The notes under the pieces were generated by a model. It made no database searches. It worked only from the letters and a program-made list of their open reading frames with translations, and had not been told where the DNA came from. From Aquarana catesbeiana (Eukaryota; Chordata; Amphibia; Anura; Ranidae): a stretch of 64,000 nt of DNA. Position numbers and translations under genes: made by a program. Positions 54,023-64,000 of the stretch are shown piece by piece; the stretch's first letter is position 1; the number at the start of each line of letters is the position of its first letter. The stretch spans positions 221,962,757 to 222,026,756 of the forward strand of contig NC_133333.1 in NCBI RefSeq assembly GCF_042186555.1. The letters run 5' to 3'.

Positions 54023-55060
54023 CAGGGCTGTCTTTAAGGCAGGGCAAAAGGGGCAGCTGCCCTGGGCCCTGTCATTATTGTGGGGCCCAAAGCAGCTGCC
54101 CCATACTTGCCAACTATCCCAGTTTAAATTCCCTCGTCCCTTGTGGTTTTAGTCCAGTGCTGTGTCCTGATAGCTCAGTGTGAAGTTCTGTTACTAATGC
54201 TGCCCAGCTCTGCCCTATTGTTGTGTACAGATGACTCACCTGCAGACCCTGTGTTTACATGTAAATACAGGCATTGATATGTAAATAGCAGCTGCATTCA
54301 TATGTAAATAGCGGCAGACCGGCAGCATTGATATGGTAAATAGAGGCAGTATCCATATGTATATCATGCCCCCCTGAGGTCATATCCACCATCACCTATA
54401 CGGAATGCTGTCACTGGGGAGATAAAGGGGCATGCTGGAAATTGATCACACCCACCCCTCCCCCCAGCATTGCCACTGATCCCAGGAGTCCTAGGATCCC
54501 TAGGAGTTTTCTGTCTATTAATGGGTCCCCTCACCTCTTCAGTCCATGGTGTGCATGCATTGAGGAGATGATGTGATGTAACCTCTAGCAACCAATAATT
54601 AAGCAGTAATGATGTGCAGTAACCTCTAGCAACCAATCAGTGAGCAGTATTGCTTTACAGTAATCTCTAGCAACCAATCAACAAGCATAAATCATGTGCT
54701 GTAACCTCTAGCAGCTAATCAGTGAGCGGTAACGATACACTGTAACCCAGGAATCTTCAAACTACGGCCCTCCAGCTGTTGCGGAACTACACATCCCATG
54801 AGGCATTGTAAAACTCTGACATTCACAGACATGACTAGGCATGATGGGAATTGTAGTTCCTGAACAACTGGAGGGCCGTAGTTTGAAGACCTCTGCTGGC
54901 AACCAATCGCAATCGCTGCCTGATCTGGTTCAGTAAATGGATTTTGAGTCTAGCTGCTATTTATTGTATACCTCAAAGCAGGTGGAGAGCGAAACTGCAT
55001 GGATTGGGGGGGCCAAGAATTTTTTTGCCCAGGGTCCATTCATTATTAAAGATGGCCCTG
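54023..55060. mobile_element. 1-kb hAT-type element in the GACA array
   Basis: The ends CAGGGCTGTCTTTAAGGCAG and the inverted TTAAAGATGGCCCTG are flanked by the perfect 8-bp duplication GACATAGA (54015-54022 and 55061-55068). The interior has a tandem repeat based on CAGTAACCTCTAGCAACCAA (54560-54750) and a nested hairpin. No transposase. Confidence 0.92.
54752..54892. mobile_element. Nested hairpin MITE similar to 43323-43479
   Basis: TCTTCAAACTACGGCCCTCC and GGAGGGCCGTAGTTTGAAGA are perfect inverted repeats, with inner CCCATGAGGC / GCATGATGGGAATTGTAGTT pieces shared with the hAT MITE at 43323. A clean 8-bp duplication was not found. Confidence 0.8.
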
Positions 55061-55180
55061 GACATAGACTGGAATGACAGAGACAGACAGACAGAGAATT
55101 ATGGACTGGGGTGACAGTGACAGACAGACAGACAATGACAGACAGAGTGACACATTGTCATAGTGTTGAGGTAAATGGAT

Positions 55181-55902
55181 CAGGGACTTTGAGGTGATTG
55201 ATGGAGAGGAGACGGATGTGGTAATATGATTAGTTTGTTTCTCCCTCTTCTCATTACTGAACATTAATTAATGACTCCGCAGTAATTAATAAACTACACT
55301 GACAGGTCATCCTGAAAATCACTCAGGTCCTCTCATTAGGCTTAAATTAAGTGTCTGATGAGATCTAGGACCTGCCATTGACCGCACTTTGTCATTGTGT
55401 GTCACCCCCGTGTGTCACTATTGGGACGTCTTCCTATTCCACTTTAGGGCATGACTATAGCGGGCACACATACTGTAACCCATTTCCCAGTAATATGGTG
55501 GATTTATTTGCACAGGCGTTGTAATAAACAAGACTATACTTCAGCTTTAGTTTGTGGATGATAAAAATGGACCATAGTTGGAATTTTGTCTGTCACTTCA
55601 AACTAGTTATTATTGGGCTTCAACCGGCTTTTAACATGTTCCAAGTAATGCTGAAGCCGGATGGCAGGATAATTTAAGTGACAGAACTCTTTTTTGTTCT
55701 GTTTTAGATGAAGTAGGGAAGAGTTAGGACTTCTGTCAATTGTTACTGCCATCTGGAACTCCGTTAGAGAGATTTTCACCCATTTTCTGTTCTGGTGACA
55801 ACCTTTCACCAGACAGGAATTGAGGGAAAATCTACAACACGGAAACAAACAGCAATGAAAACAGACAGAAAACAGACAGAGGTTTTAGAATTCCCCTATT
55901 AA

Positions 55903-55934
<32 letters not shown>

Positions 55935-56134
55935 TTCTGTAGGTGTTGCTGCCGGAGAGTTTTTTCTTTCACTTCCTGGCTGCTGAAAAAGTTGTCCTCA
56001 GGACAGGAAGTGAGGGGATATCTACCTAACTAAGCTCCAGACAGACATAAAACCTGACTGGAGTGCTAATCCTCCCACTCTCCATCCAAAATTAAAAATG
56101 ATTATATTTATATATTATAAATTGGCTATAAATA
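55181..56134. other. Mostly unclassified; AT microsatellite and hairpin-repeat remnants
   Basis: 55240-55480 is unique-looking with TTAATTAATGACTC. 55690-56030 holds the dispersed ACAGGAAGTGAGGG / TCACTTCCTG repeat family, with an (AT)n run at 55912-55934. No gene. Confidence 0.35.
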
Positions 56135-56136
56135 TA

Positions 56137-57065
56137 CACTATATGACCAAAAGTATTGCGACGCCTGCGTTTAAAAGCACATTAACTTTAATGGCATCCC
56201 AATCTTAGTTCATAGGGTTCAATATTGAGTTGGCCCACCCTTTGCAGCTATAACAGCTTCAACTCTTCTGGGAAGGCTGTCCACAAGGTTTAGGAGTGTG
56301 TCTATGGGAATGTTTGACCATTCTTCCAGAAGCGCATTTGTGAGGTCAGGCGCTGATGTGGATGAGAAGGCCTGGCTAGCAGTCTCCGCTCTAATTCATC
56401 CCAAAGCTGTTCTATTGGGTTGAGGTCAGGACTCTATGCAGGCCAGTCAAGTTCCTCCACCCCTCACTCATCCATGTCTTTATGGACCTTGCTTTGTGCA
56501 CTGGTGTGCAGTCATGTTAGAACAGGAAGGGGCCATCCCCAAACTATTCCCACAAAGTTGGGAGCATGAAATTGTCCAAAATGTCTTGGTATGCTGATGC
56601 CTTAAGAGTTCTCTTCACTGGAGCTAAGGGGCCAAGCCCAACCCCTGAAAAACAACCCCACACCATAATCCCCCCTCCACTAAATGATTTGGACCAGTGC
56701 ACAAAGCAAGGTCCATAAAGACACGGATGAGTGAGTTTGGGGTGGAGGAATTTGACTGGCTTTCACACAGTCCTGACCTCAACCCAATAAAACACCTTTG
56801 GGATGAATTAGAGCAGAGACAGCAAGCCAGGCCTTCTTGTCCACATCAGTGCCTGACCTCACAATTGCGCTTCTGGAAAAATTGTCAAACATTCCCATAG
56901 ACACACTCCTAAACCTTGTGGACAGCCTTCCCAGAAGAGTTGAAGCTGTTATAGCGGCAAAGGGTGGGGCAACTCAATATTGAACCCTGTGGACTAAGAC
57001 TGGGATGCCATTAAAGTTCATGTGCGTGTAAAGGCAGGCGTCCCAATACTTGTGATAATATAGTG
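56137..57065 (+). mobile_element. Tc1-like element with inverted duplication of transposase end
   Basis: The ends CACTATATGACCAAAAGTAT and the inverted ATACTTGTGATAATATAGTG are flanked by TA (56135-56136 and 57066-57067). The left half (about 56200-56500) is the reverse complement of the right half (about 56700-56990), so the element is one long imperfect hairpin. A forward-strand relic of a Tc1 transposase C-terminus (56697-56900) has [20 protein letters not shown], with the usual catalytic E replaced by K in the NPIEHLW motif. The same coding block is present in reverse in the left half. A snap-back derivative of a Tc1 transposon. Confidence 0.88.
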
Positions 57066-57067
57066 TA

Positions 57068-58490
57068 GATGAACATCCACAAACCTATGTTGAAGGGCGC
57101 GATAAAGCTGCTGCAAGTTTGGTGAAGGCCTTGTAAATGTAGTTCTTCAGACAGGTTATTATAATGACTATACATTTGAGTTAGTAGACCAAAAGCCAAA
57201 TAAAATTGATACCGACTAAATGCCCCAATCAGTTATCCCAGCTGTACAATGTTTGCAGGTGTTGGGGGGGTTGAATACTGGCTTGTCAAAACCATCGAGG
57301 ACTACAACAAAATGGCACCCATCTGCACACTGGCTCGTCATACAGTAAGCTCCTCTTAGTACAATAGAGAGCGTTTTGGTACAGGCATTTAGAAGAGTTT
57401 AGCGTTTTTTTTTCTGCCAGAAAACTCTTCTCAAAAATGCAACCCAGAATGGGTTTATTTTTTGCCTCTAAATGCTGAGCTTAAAATATCCTAATGTACA
57501 TGGACACATAGGAGAACATTGAGCTGCTTCTACAGGCAAAATGCAAAACTCCCGTAGAAGCAGCATTTTTTAAGCCTGGTGCGCATGGCCTCCTAGGTTT
57601 TCTTGTATTATCTATAGATAAAAATTCTCCTAAAAATCATACAAAACCACACAATCCATGTGCTTTTGCTCACAATTATCAATATATAGCCTCAGAAATG
57701 TGGTGTCATATGGTGCCTCCCACAGTCTCTTATTTATATCTCAGAAAAGTTGATTGCAATTTTACTGTTCTTTCTTCCATTATTCTCTGTAAATGGGAAG
57801 AACTTGTCACTTTTTCCTTCTATGCTCACTCGTGGTGACCAGGCGTTAATTAGATAAAACGCACAAATGCTGATAAATTTTGTTCTTTATATCAGTGTTA
57901 CCAGGGGCAGCGCAGGCAGTGGGTGACGAAATAAGAGAAGCATTAGCAGGTTACCGTAGCGATTATTAGGGGCTTTTGTCTTCTTTCAGGGAACAGTCCC
58001 CTACATACAATAGAAAAGTACAAAGGCAGTCTATTCTAATTAGCTTTAAATGGTTGACTCATAAAGTTGTCATTAAGTCTGCGAGCAGCTCTGCCTTATA
58101 ATGATGTGTTGGATTACATCCGGTGAGCTGAGCTGGCCCTAGGATAGGAATATTACTGTAGTTGTGTGTGTTGTCCTGTGCATCTTCTCCCTGTGGTCAG
58201 AATATCCCCTTGCTGGTACCCACGGCACCAAATTTGCCTCCAAATGCCTTGAATGATTCAGTTGGTTCCTCCCAGCCTAGTTAGAGACACTATGGAAATT
58301 CTCCACATAAATAAAACAAGATTTGTTTGCATCAAAAAGCAGTTCTGTGGCCAGGAACCCTTAATCCCTCTAATGTACCCTTCCTGAACCTTGAATCTTA
58401 TTATATGCCAGGCCTAAATGTTATCAGCACTGGATACCCTGTGACCTTCCAAGTATGGCCCTTTTCATTTGTGCTAAGACCTCTGTTAAC
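57068..58490. other. Unclassified stretch
   Basis: No gene seen. 57360-57600 repeats GCAGAAAAC / AAACTCCC-type pieces weakly. 57840-58100 is unique-looking. Short inverted repeats such as AAAAGCATTAGC are not convincing. Confidence 0.3.
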
Positions 58491-58830
58491 AGACTCCCAG
58501 TTTTAGGTGTGTAGGAGGGTGGTAGAGCATACCCTTCTTTTGGCCACTAGGTGACACCCCTGCAGAACTATATAAAGTAGGAGCATGGGCATAGGGGTGA
58601 AGTAGAAGTAAGGAAGAAGAGAAGTAGCAACTTCTAGCTGCATTGGCCCCCTGTGGGACTGGTCGGAATGTGGGCCTGTACAGCCACCATGTAGCCGCAT
58701 CAGTGGGAGGTGTTCCCTGGCAGGGGAATGCCTGGCAGGGCCCTGTGGCCCTGAAGGGAAGGATCGGAGCAGAAGTGTAACCTGTACAATGGGAAGTGCT
58801 GAGAAACTGCCAGTAAAGTGCTTCTGACAT
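58490..58830 (+). promoter_or_regulatory. TATA-containing LTR-like segment
   Basis: TATATAAA at 58569-58576, followed by a purine-rich leader (GTGAAGTAGAAGTAAGGAAG) and GC-rich sequence, suggests a promoter of LTR type. The layout resembles 39640-39900 without obvious sequence identity. No retroviral-type coding sequence follows. Confidence 0.33.
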
Positions 58831-60660
58831 GTTTTGAAATGTTGTCTGCTAAGAGCTCTGAACTCTTATTATTACTTTAATGAAGTTATGAAGCAAAGCT
58901 TTGAAAAGCCTTTGGACTGGTGTCTCCTTCTTGAAAGGCCTATCCATAAAGAACCAAGATCTGGTGGGAAGACAGTGGGCAAGCATGGGATGATATGGCT
59001 AATGCTATGTGCTCCCTACGGGAATGGGGAATTACACAGACAAAGGGATCAGGATCTTAGGTTTGTCTGTGGTGCCCAGTGAGATCACGCTGTGCCCATG
59101 TCAGGTTGTACCTGCTAACAGGTGGTGTCTTAGCAGGTCCCTCTAAAGATCTTAGAAGGAGCTGTTAATAGAGTCATGGCCAAGAGCTCCCTCTGAGGGT
59201 CTCTGAAGAAGCACTAAGTGGAGATTTGGCAAGAATATATGTCTGAAGGATTCTAAAGCTGCAGGTTAACCTCTGGCTAAGAGCCCCTTGTAAGGATCTC
59301 TGAATCAGCCACAAGTAGAGCACCCAGGAGATCCCAATAATGTTTTTTGAAGGAACTGAAGATAGAGAAGAGAGAGTGATAGCCAGGAATCCCCTCTGGA
59401 GGTCTCTTGTGAATCCAGCCTCTTATAATCCATGAACTACGTATGTTTCACTGACAAGTCAAAAAGTGACACCATGCCCCTAGCCAGCATATAGAAATTG
59501 TTTGGAATTCAGGGAGAATTACTCTTTGTGACTTGTTAGTATACGATCTTATAACTGTCCTGTATTTTACAAAGTATGTAGTATATAATGTCTGCAGCTG
59601 TCTGCAAAGAGGACAAAACATCCCCCTCGGACTCCCTGTAAAACTGCTGCCAATTGTTCTACAAACGAGGAAAAAAATGACTTCATGGCTGTCCAAGGTC
59701 AGCCAGCTTAACTACCCAGATTAAAAAAATTGTTCTCTTAACCTCTAGTAATTATATCTTTAGATATTATGTGCAAGAAAATCATCCGTTCCTTTTTACC
59801 TCAATCCTTGTTTTTCTATTACTGCCTCATGTCGAAATGCATTACACAGCTTAACCACTCTCAAGCTGGCCATACATAATTAAAAATCCTGCCAGTTCAG
59901 CAGAGACCGTCCAAATTTCTATCCACGTATGGGCAGGGTGGTTATATAACTGCGCTTGACTTTTGTATAACTGCCCTGGTGGAATTGTGGCCGCTTGATT
60001 AGTGCTGGCGGCTATAGCTGTTATTGCTGATCAGTATATTCCGATGGCAGGGAAGTCTCCCCGCGGTCAGAATAGAAAGGCTCAGTGGGTGGATTCCCCC
60101 ATCTATCCTGAATGTGTAGATTGCGGAATCAGGTCCTTTTTTTTTTTTTTGTTCAACCCACTGGTTGAACAAAAAAGAAGACTAATGTTTGGGCTGCGTT
60201 ACTCTAAAGAAACATCTCATAAAGAACCCTTCACACAGTTTTATTTCCCTTTTTAAAGGGGAAAAATGTTTGTCTTCTTTTGTAGCTTCCATCTGACTTT
60301 GAGTGGAGCTGCTCAGTTGATTGCATCAAATCTCTAAAGGGCCATACACATGTGCCAAATATCGGGCGGCATTGGCCCGTGTGTATGGCAGCTGGTCCGG
60401 TCCGACAGAAGTGGGAAGAAGGGGCATGACTTTAAAAAGGTCTGCCGATCAGCACCCGTTCAGCGCTCTCAGCCACTGATGAGCTGACCGGTGTGTTCTG
60501 GTGGGGGGGAGCACAGAACACAATAGCTCAGCAGGGAAATCAATGTACTAACATTGGATCGTTAGTACAGCGACTCCTCCTAAACTCTTCAGTTTCACAG
60601 TGTGTACCAGGCGTTAGTCCTCTTTTTCTGTTTTACCCATCTGTATTCCATTTAATGTAT
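58831..60660. other. Unclassified stretch
   Basis: 59100-59420 contains loosely repeated AAGAGCTCCCTCTGAGGGTCT-type units. 60140-60178 has a small palindrome around GTTCAACCCACTGGTTGAAC. 60340-60420 has GGCCATACACATG / CGTGTGTATGGC. No gene is supported. Confidence 0.35.
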
Positions 60661-60662
60661 AA

Positions 60663-61107
60663 TGCCCTGTACACACGACCGATTTAGCCATCAGAATAAA
60701 CTCCGAAGGTTTCTCCGACGGAACTTCGACGGAATTCCATTCAAGCGGTCTTGCCTACCCACGGTCAATCCAAAGTCCGACCAAAGTCTGAATGTCCAGA
60801 ACGTGGTGACGTACAACACGTACGACGGGACTAGAAAAAGGAAGTTCAATAGCCAGTAGCCAATAGCTTCCGTCTCCTACTTGCTTCAGAGCATGCGTCG
60901 TTTTTGGTCTGTCGGAACAGCATACAGATGAGCGGTTTTCCCGATAGGAATTGTTTCCGTCGGAAATATTTACAGCATGTTCTATTTCTAGGTCAGTCAG
61001 AATTTTTGAAAAAAAAGTCAGATGAGGCATACACACGATCGGAATAGACGATGAAAAGCTTCCGTCTGACTTTTTCTGTCGCACATTCCGCTCGTGTGTA
61101 CGGGGCA
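60663..61107. mobile_element. Palindromic MITE, TGCCC family, without nested insertion
   Basis: The ends TGCCCTGTACACACGACCGA and CTCGTGTGTACGGGGCA are inverted and TA-rich sequence flanks them. It shares the core GACGTACAACACGTACGACG and GGACTAGAAAAAGGAAGTTC with 12787-13411 almost base for base, and shows that copy's pre-insertion state. Confidence 0.87.
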
Positions 61108-61795
61108 TAAGGCCTAGGTGAATCACTTTACATTTTTCAGCAATAAAGGCTAACTCCAGGTTGAGCACAGAGAGAGGAGGTGAGTATTGCAGTTAAGCTG
61201 TTTTTTCTGTAAACTGCTGGACTATATCTTTTTTTCTTTTAAAAGCAGCCCTATAATTCTTTTATTTCCAGAGGTAATCAAAACTTTTATGACCTGACCA
61301 AATTTAAAGTTTTGGTAGGCATTGGTTTAATCATCAATACAGTGAAAAAAAAACAACACAGTTTTTAATTTGTGTAATGCATACCATATTCTGTACAGTT
61401 AATAATATTCCAGATATTTTCACTAAATGACATTTTTTCATATATGCTTAGTACAGGAACCCCAAATATGTGTAAATTTTGATACACTCGTCTGCACTGT
61501 AAGATCCCCAAACATAAGCGTAAGTATATTTTAGATTAGACCTTTTCTACAATGGCTATAATTCACCGACCTGCCTGTGAGGATAATAATTTACATAGCA
61601 GAATTTACATTTGCAGAATATGCATAATAAATAACAAATATTACACTGCGAAATGATAAATAACTCATAAATATAAATAGGCAATGCGTTAAAGACCTAT
61701 ATAACACAGTTCGAGGTGAAAATAAAATGATGGTCCCAAAATCATTTTTCAACCTCTGACATGTGGGGGATATCTAAGATGTAGTAAGCATTTAT
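61108..61795. other. AT-rich unclassified stretch
   Basis: No gene, array or inverted repeat recognised. Confidence 0.3.
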
Positions 61796-61799
61796 GTAC

Positions 61800-62145
61800 T
61801 TACGCAGGACCGCTGATAAGGCAGTACAGCCAGCCCTCCTGTACCGGGCCCAGGCCCATCATTTTGAAAGGGGGGCACCTGCCAAGCAGGAGCGACTGCT
61901 GTGCTGCCTCATTGCCAACTCCTGTGGCTCCCCCTGCAGCTCTGCCGGCTTCTCCTCCCTTTTCTTCCTCTGGCTGCACTGCAGGGGGATTAGTATCTGC
62001 GTCCCCACCCCCTGCCATCCAGGCCTTCCTGTGTTGCCCCTTTCCCTGTGGCATTGCCAGCTTCCCTCCTCTTCTCTCTGCCAGCAGCAGCTGAGGGCAC
62101 ACAGGGGGATGTTTCAGGATGGAGGGGGGGGATGTGGTAAATATT
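61800..62145. repeat. GC-rich dispersed repeat, apparently cut by the DIRS-like element
   Basis: It starts CAGGACCGCTGATAAGGCAG, a hAT-style terminus similar to that at 54023, and runs through a CT-rich core. No matching right end appears before the DIRS-like region. The overlapping frames (up to 130 codons) on both strands are low-complexity. Confidence 0.45.
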
Positions 62146-62149
62146 CCTT

Positions 62150-62590
62150 TCCTGACAGACTCCATGGCAGCCTACGTATGGGTTAATCCCGCCTCTCATA
62201 CCTCATAGGACCCCACTCCCATAAATCTTTGCTTCTAGCCGTAGACCGTGTTCCTTTTTTGTCCTCCTCCTAGGACCAAGGTGGATCTTACCTTATGAAG
62301 TTTTCTGCGGTCCGGTTCTGGTTGCACGGTGGTTCTGATGGCGGTTCTGGAGTCCAGCAGTCCCAGCTATTAGCAGGGTGGATACGGGCAGCTTTGCGAT
62401 GCCATGAAGAGCTTACTAGCCTTGCCATTGGCAGGCAAGCGGCAACTGGGCCAAACGTCCTTGCTATTAGCAGGAGGCCCCCCCCTTATTGAAGCCCGGC
62501 CGTGCAGTGGATGATCATCCCCAAATCAGACTGGACCAGGAGCGTGCGGTGGTATCGTATATTTCACTGTTTCATTTTTATATGGCAGCT
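62150..62590. other. Putative 5' terminal region of the DIRS-like element
   Basis: Unique-looking sequence lies between the dispersed repeat and the promoter-like region. It includes CTCCATGGCAGCCTACGTATG. In DIRS elements this place is taken by the left inverted terminal repeat, but the partner repeat would lie beyond the window, so this is inference. Confidence 0.35.
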
Positions 62591-62669
62591 GTTTTGTGTG
62601 TTTTGTTCGTCCCTGTATCTTTCTTTCTGGCCTCTATGGCGGCTGGAACGCATCTGCGTCCCACTCCGC

Positions 62670-62832
62670 CGCGTCTTCCGGGTTTCTGCACATTGCGAGC
62701 CTCGTCTGAAAGCGAGGCTTGGTTCGCGCATGCGCAGTTCCGGGAAAATGGCGGCGGCCGCGCATGCGCACGAGCCCCGCTTGTCGACGCTGGGGGGCGC
62801 GGTGACGTCATCGGCGGCGCCAAGTTTAAATA
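62670..62832 (+). promoter_or_regulatory. CpG-rich NRF1/YY1/CRE promoter-like region of the DIRS-like element
   Basis: Two perfect NRF1-type sites CGCGCATGCGCA (62725-62736 and 62759-62770) flank a perfect YY1-type site AAAATGGCGGC (62745-62755). An ETS-like CTTCCGGG lies near 62676. A palindromic CRE (TGACGTCA) is at 62803-62810 and a weak TATA-like TTTAAATA at 62825-62832. CpG density is far above the surroundings. Position just upstream of a spliced leader supports a promoter reading right. Motifs are seen; activity is inferred. Confidence 0.65.
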
Positions 62833-62913
62833 GCTGTCAGAATACAGCTATTACTTGGGTTGTCTGCGGGTGAAAACGGCGGCTTCCCGGTGCAGTGCTT
62901 ATTCCCTGGCAAG

Positions 62914-62995
62914 GTAGGAGACTTCGCTGCTGGATGTCCAAGCCTCTCTCTCTCTCTCTGATCCCTGTGTATTGACAAGGAATTGTCCATTTCAG
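62914..62995 (+). other. Predicted intron 1 (5' untranslated)
   Basis: An 82 bp segment starting GTAGGAG after CAAG and ending CATTTCAG, with a CT repeat (about 62945-62959) and a TATTGAC branch-like motif at about 62970. Removing it joins a GC-rich leader to the exon with the gag start codon. The prediction rests on signals only. Confidence 0.5.
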
Positions 62996-63012
62996 ATACC
63001 TGGTTTTCTGCT

Positions 63013-64000
63013 ATGGACGTGTCACCGCCCCCCAGTGGCCAACCCTTGCGCTGCAGGTAGGAATTGTTTTTTCCTTCTGCTTCATTGTTTTGGGTTTGTT
63101 TCTTTCTGGATCCTGTTTATTTCCTTTTATTTTCCACAGCCCTAGGTCTGATCATAGACCCTCAGCACGTGAAGACACCGATCGTTCTAGATCGCATCAT
63201 CAAAAACAGTCATCAAGTTCAAGGCGTTCGAGATCAGCTTCTAGGCACCATAGTGAAGAGCCCAAGTCTACATCTGGGCGTCACTCCCACCGCCATTCCA
63301 GCCGCTCTGACAAAAGGGCTTGCTGGGGATGTAAAGCTCAGGTCCCAGAAGGTAAATCCCTCTGTGAGCTATGTTACGCCCGAGCCGCAAAAGAAAGAGG
63401 AGCTGGAGACCAGCAAGTGGAAGCTATGGTCCGAAAGGTGGTTCAGGAATCCCTGATCAGATCGGATCCCAATCATTCAGCTATCTCTCCTTCTGCTCCA
63501 GTGCTAGCTCCAGGCGGAGTCGACCTTGGGGCTCCTGGTCCCTCTAGACGCAGTCCCTCCTTAAGCGGATCCTCCGAAAGCGAGACTGATCTGAATGACC
63601 CTGGTGTGGGTTTTGATTTCTCCATGGTGCCACGGTTGGTCAAGGCAGTTAAAGACGCATTGAGATGGGAAGAGCCAGTTGAAGCACCCTCTAAACAGAG
63701 GAAATACTTTAAACATCTCAAAAAGGATCAACCGAATTTTCCCTTCTTGGGAGAGCTGGGCGAAATCATTTCAGATGAGTGGAGTAAAGTTGAGAGGAAG
63801 AACTCACTAATCTCCAAAGTGGCCAAGATGTATCCGTTTAAGAGCGAAGAGGTAAAGCATCTGGAGTCAGCTCCGCTCATTGATGCTGCTTTGATGAGGT
63901 TGGTGAGGCATGTCACCCTCCCTCTAGAGGATACCATTTCATTTAAAGATGGTCTGGAAAGGAAGATCGATACTGATCTAAAACGCATCTATATTACGGC
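63013..64000 (+). CDS. gag: DIRS-like retroelement gag, spliced, open to the window end
   Basis: Predicted structural protein of a DIRS-type (tyrosine recombinase) retrotransposon. The start ATG is at 63013; exon 1 ends at 63056 with CAG, followed by GTAGGAAT. The 83 bp intron (63057-63139) ends in a T-rich tract and CCACAG. Exon 2 runs in frame from 63140 to 64000 without a stop, giving 301 residues so far. Residues about 15-75 form an Arg/Ser/His-rich basic tract. Residues 76-93 form a CX2C-X10-CX2C putative zinc knuckle (CWGC to CELC). There follow a helical segment, a Ser/Pro/acidic linker and a conserved-looking domain with PNFPFLGELGEIISDEWSKV and LIDAALMRLVRHVTLPLED, a pattern I recognise from vertebrate DIRS gag proteins. 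No frame-breaking change is seen, unlike every other element in this window. The reverse transcriptase and recombinase would lie outside. Confidence 0.78.
63057..63139 (+). other. Predicted intron 2 inside the gag reading frame
   Basis: An 83 bp GT-AG intron with a long T-rich tract before CCACAG. It interrupts a serine codon (AG in exon 1, C in exon 2). Read through unspliced, the start-codon frame does not continue into the gag frame, because 83 is not a multiple of three. Confidence 0.7.

Noticed and set aside
53270..54047. Several long reverse-strand serine/cysteine-rich open frames
   Set aside because: They are translations of the GACA-rich minisatellite in several frames, with no domain.
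61794..62199. Overlapping 120-130 codon frames on both strands
   Set aside because: GC/CT-rich dispersed repeat; both strands are open for compositional reasons.
63064..63456. 130-codon forward frame starting MFFPSASLFW
   Set aside because: It reads the predicted intron and the wrong phase of the DIRS-like gag exon; the phase used in the annotation is open for 287 codons and has the zinc-knuckle pattern.
1..64000. tRNA, rRNA or 5S-derived SINE promoter boxes
   Set aside because: I looked for clear A/B boxes and rRNA segments by eye and found none I could defend.

Overview
The window reads as vertebrate, almost certainly amphibian nuclear DNA, most likely from an anuran of the ranid or related lineages. 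The repeat mix supports this: Tc1/mariner elements with long terminal repeats, TTAA-target and TA-target MITEs, CR1, L2-like and L1 LINEs, hAT and PIF/Harbinger MITEs, and a DIRS-like retroelement, with minisatellites between them. There is no operon-like gene packing. Almost all recognisable coding sequence belongs to transposable elements, and most of it is broken. This looks like intergenic or deep intronic sequence of a large, transposon-rich genome. The species call is inference.

Layout: 0-6.6 kb holds tandem arrays (41, 32 and 31 bp units and looser CAGTACAG/CATACAGG arrays) invaded by a TA-target MITE and a CR1 fragment. 6.8-8.3 kb is a reverse-strand L1 relic. 10.84-10.95 kb carries the only good candidate for a host protein-coding exon. 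12.2-14.8 kb is a Tc1 element with a MITE inside a MITE inside it. 14.9-16.0 kb is an L2-like LINE tail split by another Tc1-like relic. 16.56-19.0 kb is a giant palindromic element whose centre holds a 77-nt hairpin, a CRE/GC-box/TATA cluster and an 88 bp tandem repeat, and whose right arm contains a Harbinger MITE. 19.14-21.77 kb is a CR1 LINE (endonuclease plus reverse transcriptase) split in frame by a TTAA MITE.

22-47 kb is a patchwork of minisatellites (36, 50 and 52 bp units), TTAA MITEs, hAT elements with 8-bp target duplications, a 2.3 kb non-autonomous hAT and another L2-like LINE tail. 47.17-49.76 kb is a 5'-truncated L1 with a poly(A) tail and a perfect 15-bp target-site duplication. 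53-55 kb is a GACA-rich array split by a hAT element. 56.1-57.1 kb is an inverted-duplicated Tc1-like element.

The right edge (about 62.2-64.0 kb) is the most notable part. It is the 5' region of a DIRS-like retroelement with a CpG-rich NRF1/YY1/CRE promoter-like region, a probable untranslated first exon, and a gag reading frame that becomes continuous only after an 83 bp GT-AG intron is removed. The frame is then open to the window end, so this copy may be young. The rest of the element lies outside the window.

Most annotation rests on terminal repeats, target-site duplications and conserved transposase or reverse transcriptase motifs read by eye. No database search was possible. Boundaries without a stated target duplication are approximate.
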